Shown one piece after another: positions 1 through 4,891 of a DNA stretch of 6,862 nucleotides. The number at the start of each line of letters is the position of its first letter. The first letter of the stretch is position 1. The notes below the pieces were generated by a model, which saw only the letters and a program-made list of their open reading frames with translations, searched no databases and was not told the origin of the DNA. The DNA is from Candidatus Sodaliphilus limicaballi (lineage in GTDB: Bacteria; Bacteroidota; Bacteroidia; Bacteroidales; Muribaculaceae), in NCBI GenBank assembly GCA_018065815.1, contig JAGHSP010000263.1, forward strand, positions 1 through 6,862. The letters are read 5' to 3'. A program made the position numbers and the translations under genes.

Positions 1-522
1 GTCAAGCGTAATGTTACTCACCACTCTTGCATCTACGCTATAAGTTCCTAAAAATCTAAATGCAATAGGAAATATAACATAATAGCTCATCAATAAACCC
101 ATAATGAACAAGAAATAAACTATCACAATTACCCTTATTGAATATTTCTTTTCATTATCATAAAGAGCAGGTGCCACAAATCCGAATAACTCATATAAGA
201 TATAAGGGGACGTTCCTAGCAGAGCAAGATAAATTGAAGTTGTTATGTGTGTCATAAACTGACTGCTCAAGTCTGTTGCTATCAAGTTAACATGATATTT
301 CTCGAAATGAAAATCACAACCCAACAACTTCAACATGTCCTCAATCCACCTGTATGTGCAAAAGTCCCACTCGCTAGGAGCAAGTAGGAAATCAAATATT
401 GCCGTTTTAAAGCAAAAGATGGCTAATGCCAGGATACCAGCGACGATAAGAATACGAAACAGCATCTTTCGGAGGACTTCTAGATGTCCTCCGAAAGTGA
501 GCATACCATTATTTTCGCCCAT
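1..522 (-). CDS. tatC: Sec-independent (Tat) protein translocase subunit TatC, 3'-truncated by window edge
   Basis: TatC is the polytopic inner-membrane receptor of the twin-arginine translocase. It binds the RR signal peptide and recruits TatA to export folded proteins. The first 174 residues are in the window with no stop; family members are usually about 250-280 aa, so the C-terminal third is missing. Seen: the N-terminal family motif GGHLEVLRK (residues 11-19), a first membrane segment (about 23-40), the periplasmic and TM2 stretch with QFMTHI, then the signature TSPYILYELFGFVAPALYDNE, and another hydrophobic segment with LFIMGLLMSYY. The ATG (522-520) overlaps the tatA stop as TGATG, so translation is probably coupled. 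It is the last visible gene of the operon. No TatB-like gene is present, which is usual in Bacteroidetes. Identity is near certain. Confidence 0.96.
   Translation of the reverse strand, partial: MGENNGMLTFGGHLEVLRKMLFRILIVAGILALAIFCFKTAIFDFLLAPSEWDFCTYRWIEDMLKLLGCDFHFEKYHVNLIATDLSSQFMTHITTSIYLALLGTSPYILYELFGFVAPALYDNEKKYSIRVIVIVYFLFIMGLLMSYYVIFPIAFRFLGTYSVDARVVSNITLD
466..497 (-). repeat. Perfect 12-bp inverted repeat (hairpin) inside the start of tatC
   Basis: CTTTCGGAGGAC (466-477) and GTCCTCCGAAAG (486-497) are perfect reverse complements, separated by 8 nt that contain TCTAGA. In the mRNA this folds into a stable hairpin starting about 25 nt after the tatC ATG. It lies in the codons for the conserved FGGHLEVLRK stretch. 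It may lower tatC translation or stabilise the upstream tatA mRNA, which would fit the need for much more TatA than TatC. That role is inference; the repeat itself is read directly. Confidence 0.85.
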
Positions 523-767
523 CAGTCTGTATTAGAGGGATTACTCTGTTCTTGTTTGATCGGTGGCTGTTCTTGCGATTGATTTTCGTCCACATTTGAT
601 TGTTCTGCGGAATCTTGTGTGGGTGGTTCCTGCATTCCGGTCTTAAACTCCTTTACACCTTGCCCCAAACCACGCATCATCTCAGGAAGTTTCTTGCCGC
701 CGAAAAGCAGCAATGCCAAACCTCCTAACAACAAGAGTTCGGTTGTTCCAATAAAAAGCAGTGTCAT
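522..767 (-). CDS. tatA: Twin-arginine translocase subunit TatA/TatE family
   Basis: TatA is the small membrane protein that oligomerises around TatC to let folded proteins cross the inner membrane. The 81-residue product has the complete family layout: one short N-terminal membrane helix (about residues 3-21, ELLLLGGLALLLF), the hinge and amphipathic signature FGGKKLPEMMRGLGQGVKEFK (about 22-42), and a polar Gln/Glu/Pro-rich cytoplasmic tail. I chose ATG at 767. An in-frame TTG at 773 would add two residues but is less likely. It starts 11 nt after the upstream gene's stop, and its own stop overlaps the tatC ATG (TGATG). Its place in this operon, which also encodes a Tat-signal precursor, suggests that export of the modified peptide is a main client. 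Confidence 0.95.
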   Translation of the reverse strand: MTLLFIGTTELLLLGGLALLLFGGKKLPEMMRGLGQGVKEFKTGMQEPPTQDSAEQSNVDENQSQEQPPIKQEQSNPSNTD

Positions 768-778
768 ATTCAACTATT

Positions 779-1054
779 TTAAGGTTCTACCAAAAATATC
801 TCACATGTCTCAAAGTTGATTTCCCAGTTTCCGTTTTCGGTGCTTTCCCACTGGTACTTCTGAGCCATGTCATTCCACCATTGCTGGAACTTTGTTCCAG
901 TTTCGCCCATGTCCTTGACGAGTTTCTCATACAATTCTTCCTTTTCGGGAGTGAGAATCATCACCAACTCGTTAAGGCCATTACGGCGCTCAAACAACGC
1001 CTGAATCTCATTCTTTTCCTCGACAGTTACCTGTCCCACAAGTTTCTTTTCCAT
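779..1054 (-). CDS. CXXX-repeat peptide modification system accessory protein (small, cytoplasmic)
   Basis: This 91-residue soluble protein has no signal peptide or membrane segment. It is charged and mostly helical by eye: residues 9-50 are rich in Glu/Lys/Leu (EEKNEIQALFERRNGLNEL), followed by an aromatic part (KFQQWWNDMAQKYQWE) and a C-terminal strand-like tail (WEINFETCEIFL). The sequence and its position between the second SPASM protein and tatA fit the small 'CXXX repeat peptide modification system protein' family that I recall from Bacteroidetes loci. No biochemical role is known to me. A precursor-binding chaperone, an adaptor between maturase and Tat, or a modifying subunit are all possible. 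It lies 11 nt downstream of the preceding gene and 11 nt upstream of the tatA ATG. The gene call is secure; the family is from memory. Confidence 0.82.
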   Translation of the reverse strand: MEKKLVGQVTVEEKNEIQALFERRNGLNELVMILTPEKEELYEKLVKDMGETGTKFQQWWNDMAQKYQWESTENGNWEINFETCEIFLVEP

Positions 1055-1065
1055 ATCTTTTTTTA

Positions 1066-2031
1066 TTAGAATTCTTCTCTTACGTCAAAGGGGTCGAGAT
1101 AGTTTATCTCTTTAATTTCACGGTCAGGCAAGAAAATGCCATGCTTGCGAACTTTTTCTAACAGTAACCGACTTGCATTTCGCTCCAGATGAGCCACTAC
1201 ACATTGTTCATGACTTGGTGTATTAACCTCAAAAGTCATTTTGCGGTTGAGCCAAACACAGCGGCGGCACTGGTATGCATCGCAGATGCGGCACAACGGA
1301 GCTCGGCCAAGTTTATACAGCGGGCTGCTCTTGATGTTCACGCCATCGGCAAGCGAACCCACATTGAATGTTTTACCAAGCACTATTTCACTATTAGCCA
1401 GATAGAATGCCGGGCACACGTAGAACTTGCCGTCGGGAGCAAGAGTGATATTGCTGTCGCCCGCACCGCAGTTATTCATGTTGTCAAGTTGCAGGCGGTC
1501 GGTGAGCAGGTTGAGCAACGGTGATTTGCCATCGGCATAGAGTTGTTCCAACTTGTCACACCAAGACTCCAACACATCTTTATATGAATTAAATTCATCA
1601 TCGGTGAATGTCTCAACATCAGTGATAACGACATTGAGTTTGGTCACTTTCTCCACAACATCAGCGACCAAATCCTTGTGCTCAAACAAATCTTTTTTGC
1701 TGATGCGAAGCACATAAGAAACGCCTTCATTGAAAGCAAATCTCTCCATGGCTTTGAAGTCATTGAACACTACTACATCGGCCTTGGCAACATCGGGGTT
1801 GTCGCTGGGCATGATCTTGCTATGGTCAATGCTTTCAAGCACCTCGTCATATTCAGCAGGAAGTTCATGTGAAGGATAGACATACTGAATCATCAAGTTC
1901 TCCAGCATACCAAATTTAATGCCTGCCTTGAGGTCTTCAAGCGAAATCAACTTCTTGCCCTGCTTCTCATTATTATAATGGCAATAGGGTGTGCATGAGT
2001 CATCCAGCAAAATCATTAGATACTGTAACAT
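1066..2031 (-). CDS. CXXX-repeat peptide maturase, SPASM-domain radical-SAM-like protein with degenerate cluster motif
   Basis: 321 residues. The N-terminus (MLQYLMILLDDSCTPYCHYN) has Cys13 and Cys17 in CxxxC spacing, but the residue where the third cysteine of a radical SAM CxxxCxxC motif would fall is Asn20. If this is a relic radical SAM site, it cannot hold a normal three-cysteine SAM-binding cluster. The C-terminal half has a SPASM-like cysteine set: Cys188 and Cys206 around APDGKFYVCPAF, then Cys247, 250, 255, 258 and 277 (CRICDAYQCRRC and a later EQC). Such domains bind auxiliary [4Fe-4S] clusters and engage peptide substrates. The architecture and start match the 'CXXX repeat peptide maturase' family as I know it. 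It probably works with the full radical SAM enzyme encoded 11 nt upstream. Either a non-SAM electron-transfer or recognition partner, or a divergent catalyst, would fit. Confidence 0.85.
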   Translation of the reverse strand: MLQYLMILLDDSCTPYCHYNNEKQGKKLISLEDLKAGIKFGMLENLMIQYVYPSHELPAEYDEVLESIDHSKIMPSDNPDVAKADVVVFNDFKAMERFAFNEGVSYVLRISKKDLFEHKDLVADVVEKVTKLNVVITDVETFTDDEFNSYKDVLESWCDKLEQLYADGKSPLLNLLTDRLQLDNMNNCGAGDSNITLAPDGKFYVCPAFYLANSEIVLGKTFNVGSLADGVNIKSSPLYKLGRAPLCRICDAYQCRRCVWLNRKMTFEVNTPSHEQCVVAHLERNASRLLLEKVRKHGIFLPDREIKEINYLDPFDVREEF

Positions 2032-2042
2032 AATTGTGATAA

Positions 2043-3263
2043 TTAACAGGGTTCTTGAACATTTGATTTCTTTACATGCTTCTCAGCGTCTTCACGGGTA
2101 ATACCCTCCAACTCAAGCTTGCGATAAAGCTTGTTCCAGTAATAGTTGTTGGCGCGAACACGAGCCTTGTGCATCTTGCAGATAGCAGTGCTGCGTTCAT
2201 ACACTGTAGGACTCTCGGCGGTATCATAGTTCTCGCCCTGACACCAGGCACAGCCACTGGCAACCTCACAATCAATACATTCTTGTTTCGATTGTGTACA
2301 ACGGTCAAGCCTGAGGAACGGACGAAGTCTATTTTTGTTAATACCATCCTTGATATTTCCTATCTCCCACGCCTTCTTGTCTCTAAGGGAATACTGGGCA
2401 AAACGAGTGCAAGGATAGAAAATGCCTTGTGCATCAATTGCCAACATTTTCCCAGCTCCACACCAGTTTTGGTTGAAAAGTATTCTGTCAAGTGGCTTGC
2501 CGATTTGTTCGTTAAAGAAAGAGCATGTATTGTCTTCATAAAGGCATCCGTCTATAATAGCATCGGCCAACTTCAGAAGTTGCTCCTGAAATTTCATATC
2601 ATCGCCATCTTTCCATACATTTTCAAAGACACAATTGATATTCACCTCATGAATACCTAAAGAATACAAATGGAGTACACTTTCGCAAATATACGGGATA
2701 TCATCTGATGATATCGTGACCTTTGTCCCTGCTCCAGGAAATTGAGAAAGCCACAAAGGTATATTGCGAACCACATCCTCATATGACCCACGCTCACCTT
2801 CTCCTTTCCATATTCTATTTAAATCATGCTTAGTTTTTGTGCCATCGATTGTAATACCTATGCTTAAATGAGCTTTATTCTTTGATATAAATTCCTGTAC
2901 TTTATCTGAATTATAATTAATGCCATTAGTAGAGAAACTGAAACGATAAGAATTAAACCAATGATGATTTAATCGGAACATCTCAGTTTTAAGGTAATCA
3001 CATATTTTATCAATCAAATCAATTTCAAGAAAAGGCTCTCCGCCAATGAAATCCCATATAACAGATTGTTCTTTGAATTCGCTCTCATGAGAAAGTATAT
3101 AATCAATAGCAGCCTTTGCTACCTCCCAGGACATACGCTCTTTTGAGTTTTTCCCAACGAGATAGCAGTACTTGCATGCTAACTGACAATCTTTAGTGAC
3201 AATGAAGGTAACATTCTTTGCAGTCCCAGATTGCCACTCTTGTTTATTAGGCTTAATAGTCAT
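2043..3263 (-). CDS. Radical SAM/SPASM peptide maturase, CXXX-repeat target family
   Basis: 406 residues from the ATG at 3263. The radical SAM cluster motif CQLACKYC is intact (Cys26, Cys30, Cys33) and GGEP, contacting SAM, is at about 74-77. The C-terminal SPASM domain has Cys268 and Cys285 (CGAGKMLAIDAQGIFYPC), then Cys322, 329, 332, 338, 341 and 362 (CIDC, CAWC, ICKMHK). Enzymes of this plan cleave SAM to a 5'-deoxyadenosyl radical and use auxiliary clusters to form thioether or C-C crosslinks, or to epimerise residues, in ribosomal peptides. The substrate is almost certainly the cysteine-ladder peptide encoded immediately upstream. In-frame starts also exist at 3272 (ATG) and 3284 (GTG). 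I chose 3263 because it leaves the shortest overlap (11 nt) with the precursor gene. The actual chemistry cannot be read from sequence. Confidence 0.94.
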   Translation of the reverse strand: MTIKPNKQEWQSGTAKNVTFIVTKDCQLACKYCYLVGKNSKERMSWEVAKAAIDYILSHESEFKEQSVIWDFIGGEPFLEIDLIDKICDYLKTEMFRLNHHWFNSYRFSFSTNGINYNSDKVQEFISKNKAHLSIGITIDGTKTKHDLNRIWKGEGERGSYEDVVRNIPLWLSQFPGAGTKVTISSDDIPYICESVLHLYSLGIHEVNINCVFENVWKDGDDMKFQEQLLKLADAIIDGCLYEDNTCSFFNEQIGKPLDRILFNQNWCGAGKMLAIDAQGIFYPCTRFAQYSLRDKKAWEIGNIKDGINKNRLRPFLRLDRCTQSKQECIDCEVASGCAWCQGENYDTAESPTVYERSTAICKMHKARVRANNYYWNKLYRKLELEGITREDAEKHVKKSNVQEPC

Positions 3264-3762
3264 ACGATACATAAAATGCACCACCAGAACATCCTCCAGA
3301 ACATGTTATCGAACATCGCCCTCTGCAGGTTCCTGTACAATCGCCTTTGCAGTTCCCACTACATCCTCGGCTACATCCTCCTTGACATCCAGAAAGACAG
3401 GAATCTCCGCAAAGACCTCCGCACGTACCAGAACATTCCGTCACACAAGCACTTGCACACCCTTGACCACAACCAGTGGCACAAGCTCTTGAGCAACTAC
3501 CGGAGCAACCTCCCATACAACCGTTTTCACAGCTACCTTTGCACCCCTTACAACTACCTTTACAACCATTTGTACAAGATGTTGTACACAAGCCATAACA
3601 AGAGCCACTACATGATTGCGGTGCTTCTTGCGATGAGACATTACTAATAATTGCACTTGCTGTTCCAGGTATAACTAAACATCCCAGAATAGGAAGCACT
3701 TTTTTAGCGGCATTTTTAAAGAACTCTCTTCTTGTTTGTATGTCTTTTTTATCGTTCTTCAT
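3253..3762 (-). CDS. Tat-exported cysteine-ladder (CXXX repeat) RiPP precursor
   Basis: 169 residues. Residues 1-37 are a twin-arginine signal: basic n-region, the motif TRREFFK (10-16), a modest hydrophobic stretch (VLPILGCLVIPG), and an ASA site with likely cleavage after Ala37. Residues 51-158 hold 28 cysteines. They are spaced every 4 residues at 51-71, slip by one residue (Cys71-Lys-Gly-Cys74), and then run every 4 residues from 74 to 158 without exception. Spacers are mostly Gly, Ser, Thr and Lys. An aromatic tail follows (AFYVSYDY). About three quarters of the cysteine codons are TGT and spacer codons vary, so the pattern looks kept by protein-level selection rather than recent DNA duplication. 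The ATG shares a base with the upstream stop (TAATG), and the 3' end overlaps the maturase gene. Cys28 after ILG resembles a lipobox, but it sits very early in the hydrophobic core, so lipidation is a minority view. The final role (metal binding, cell-surface structure, antimicrobial) is unknown. Confidence 0.93.
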   Translation of the reverse strand: MKNDKKDIQTRREFFKNAAKKVLPILGCLVIPGTASAIISNVSSQEAPQSCSGSCYGLCTTSCTNGCKGSCKGCKGSCENGCMGGCSGSCSRACATGCGQGCASACVTECSGTCGGLCGDSCLSGCQGGCSRGCSGNCKGDCTGTCRGRCSITCSGGCSGGAFYVSYDY

Positions 3763-4271
3763 TACTTTTTAAATGAAATATTATAGAGGTCAATTCCTAA
3801 GCAAACATTATCATACCATATATTATAAACTCTCGGATGATCTTTATACGGTGCAATTTTTATTTTTGCCGGGGATACGATTTTTTTTGTTGGGCGTCCA
3901 TTTTCTTGCTTTGGACGTGTAAACGCTGGCCCCTTTTTACTCTTAAATGCTTCGTATGCGGATTGAAAATCATCACTTATATAATATTCCACAGTTCCAT
4001 AATACTCATACCATTGACCATATTTGTAGTTTTCTTTTAGAGTTTGCTTATCAGGAATATAAAAACCATCTATTTGGAATTTAAAAAAATATTCCCAAGG
4101 GCCATTTATACGATCGTAAATCATGAAACCGGAATAATTACCTCGAATACTAGTTACATAAATATTCCAATCACTCCAATAACCATCAAAACGAACAGCA
4201 AGTTTTATTTGTGCTGAAACGTGTAAACTAAATATAACCATAAAGGCTATGAATAATAGTTTCTTCATCAT
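3762..4271 (-). CDS. Small secreted protein of unknown function, first gene of the CXXX-peptide/Tat operon
   Basis: 169 residues. The first 20 are a typical Sec signal peptide (MMKKLLFIAFMVIFSLHVSA, cleavage before Gln21). The mature part is rich in Tyr, Trp and Phe and looks beta-rich in its first 75 residues (repeated WY, YY and FKF patterns). A basic Pro/Lys segment follows (about 120-145), then a short C-terminal strand (CLGIDLYNISFKK). There is only one cysteine, so it is not itself a ladder peptide. I do not recognise the family. Its TAA overlaps the precursor ATG (TAATG), giving strong translational coupling and suggesting a linked function: a periplasmic partner, receptor, immunity protein or carrier for the mature peptide. 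The start could also be the second ATG at 4268. The gene is confident; the function is not assigned. Confidence 0.8.
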   Translation of the reverse strand: MMKKLLFIAFMVIFSLHVSAQIKLAVRFDGYWSDWNIYVTSIRGNYSGFMIYDRINGPWEYFFKFQIDGFYIPDKQTLKENYKYGQWYEYYGTVEYYISDDFQSAYEAFKSKKGPAFTRPKQENGRPTKKIVSPAKIKIAPYKDHPRVYNIWYDNVCLGIDLYNISFKK

Positions 4272-4310
4272 AAAACATTTTTGCCTATAGGTCCATCGGA
4301 GTTGGCGGTA

Positions 4311-4343
4311 TTAAATTAGTTTCATTTCTTTCCAGGGCATAAA
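4311..4343 (-). promoter_or_regulatory. Weak candidate promoter for the CXXX-peptide/Tat operon
   Basis: Only about 70 nt separate the upstream terminator from the first operon gene. On the minus strand the best match to the Bacteroidetes pattern is TTTA (4340-4343), 21 nt, then TAATTTAA (4311-4318). Both elements deviate from TTTG and TAnnTTTG. The leader also contains an 8-bp palindrome, CCTATAGG (4284-4291). The -33 part would overlap the end of the terminator T-run, so the operon may instead be read through from the noncoding RNA promoter or use an alternative sigma factor. Confidence 0.25.
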
Positions 4344-4376
4344 AAAAGCGCAGGACCTGTATTTACCCGTCCTACG
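4341..4376 (-). terminator. Intrinsic terminator of the structured ncRNA
   Basis: On the minus strand CGTAGGAC (4376-4369) pairs with GTCCTGCG (4356-4349) across a 12-nt loop, followed by C and seven T (4347-4341). One pair is a G-U wobble in the minus-strand RNA but would be a C-A mismatch on the plus strand, which together with the T-run fixes the direction. It ends 70 nt before the secreted-protein gene. Confidence 0.85.
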
Positions 4377-4686
4377 TTCCAAGGCCCTGAGACTGCCCAT
4401 TACTGTCAGAACGAGCAACTAAGACCCCACGCGGATATGATATAACTATACACTTGGCATGAGTGGATACAATCATCCCGCTCACGCAATAAAGTGCATG
4501 CCTGTATAACATACCTATGGGCATCTATTGTTGCATTGTTCCTTGACAGTAATTCAAAGTTTCTCAGGCTTCTGGAACGTCAAGAACAAAGCGCAATAAA
4601 CGCCTTCTTTAATACTGGAATCCCCACGCCCATGCCGCAACTCTATGCGGCAATCCCGGCACACATAATGCCATCCGCGTGAAGAC
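4341..4686 (-). ncRNA. Structured noncoding RNA of about 345 nt, candidate Bacteroidales-1 / 6S-like RNA
   Basis: No convincing gene lies on either strand here, yet the minus strand folds strongly. A long-range helix pairs CACGCGGAT (complement of 4673-4681) with ATCCGCGTG (complement of 4428-4436), enclosing about 235 nt. Inside are a 7-bp hairpin (TGCCGCA/TGCGGCA, 4633-4652), an 11-bp stem with one bulge (4536-4547 with 4579-4589), and a hairpin from GCGTGAG/CTCATGC around GGAT/ATCC. The GCGTGAG/CTCATGC stem and the terminator stem each need a G-U pair that exists only in the minus-strand RNA. A Bacteroidetes promoter precedes it and a terminator closes it. A promoter at one end and a terminator at the other in Bacteroidales is how I remember the Bacteroidales-1 motif, later linked to 6S RNA, the RNA polymerase regulator. 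It is longer than the roughly 180-200 nt of a classic 6S RNA. That it is an RNA gene is well supported; the family name is tentative. Confidence 0.72.
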
Positions 4687-4690
4687 ACTG

Positions 4691-4722
4691 CAAATTTAAG
4701 ATTATTTTCTTAAAATCACAAT
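4691..4722 (-). promoter_or_regulatory. Bacteroidetes-type promoter of the ncRNA
   Basis: Minus strand: ATTG (4722-4719; one mismatch to TTTG), a 20-nt spacer, and a perfect TAnnTTTG as TAAATTTG (4698-4691). Transcription is expected to start near 4686, just before the 5' strand of the closing helix, which supports the RNA boundaries. Confidence 0.7.
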
Positions 4723-4731
4723 AGTTTAGAA

Positions 4732-4841
4732 GTGTTTTTTTAAATAAATGGCACTACCGGCATATCCGGTAATTCCGGCAACTCCGGAACTGCCGGAATA
4801 GCCGGTGTTATCTTTTTTCTCTAAAAAACACCCATTTATTT
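4732..4841. repeat. Left flanking palindromic array: six CCGG at exact 9-nt spacing, with crossed complementary arms
   Basis: CCGG begins at 4757, 4766, 4775, 4784, 4793 and 4802, exactly every 9 nt. The core 4756-4806 opens with ACCGGC and closes with GCCGGT and folds as a long imperfect hairpin. Outside it lie GTGTTTTTT (4732-4740) and AAATAAATGG (4742-4751) on the left, and AAAAAACAC (4823-4831) and CCATTTATTT (4832-4841) on the right. Each right arm is the exact complement of a left arm, but in crossed order (a b ... a' b'), so the two pairings would be pseudoknot-like or mutually exclusive. The array sits immediately upstream of, and touches, the promoter of the four-helix-bundle gene. 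Confidence 0.85.
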
Positions 4842-4870
4842 TGTATTGTTGAGAATAATTAGTAAATTTG
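4840..4870 (+). promoter_or_regulatory. Perfect Bacteroidetes promoter of the four-helix-bundle gene
   Basis: TTTG (4840-4843), a 19-nt spacer and TAAATTTG (4863-4870) match the Bacteroidetes -33/-7 consensus at every fixed position. Transcription should start near 4876, giving a short leader of about 15 nt before the ATG at 4892. This argues against the in-frame TTG at 4868, which lies inside the -7 element. The -33 element overlaps the last complementary arm of the left repeat. Confidence 0.72.
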
Positions 4871-4891
4871 TTGATTATACAGCATATAGAT

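Noticed and set aside
3196..3647. Open frames on the plus strand opposite the precursor gene, Thr/Ser-rich and His/Leu-rich
   Set aside because: They are antisense images of the 12-nt codon period of the cysteine ladder; the minus frame has a signal peptide, coupled start and family match.
4494..4682. Plus-strand 62-codon open frame within the ncRNA region
   Set aside because: No recognisable protein features, and the interval is explained by minus-strand RNA structure with a promoter and terminator.
4341..4686. tmRNA or RNase P RNA as the identity of the structured RNA
   Set aside because: No tRNA-like 3' end with CCA or tag frame was seen for tmRNA, and the conserved GAGGAAAGTCC-type core of RNase P RNA is absent.
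4868..4891. TTG at 4868 as start of the four-helix-bundle gene
   Set aside because: It lies inside the perfect -7 promoter element TAAATTTG, upstream of the expected transcription start; ATG 4892 is favoured.
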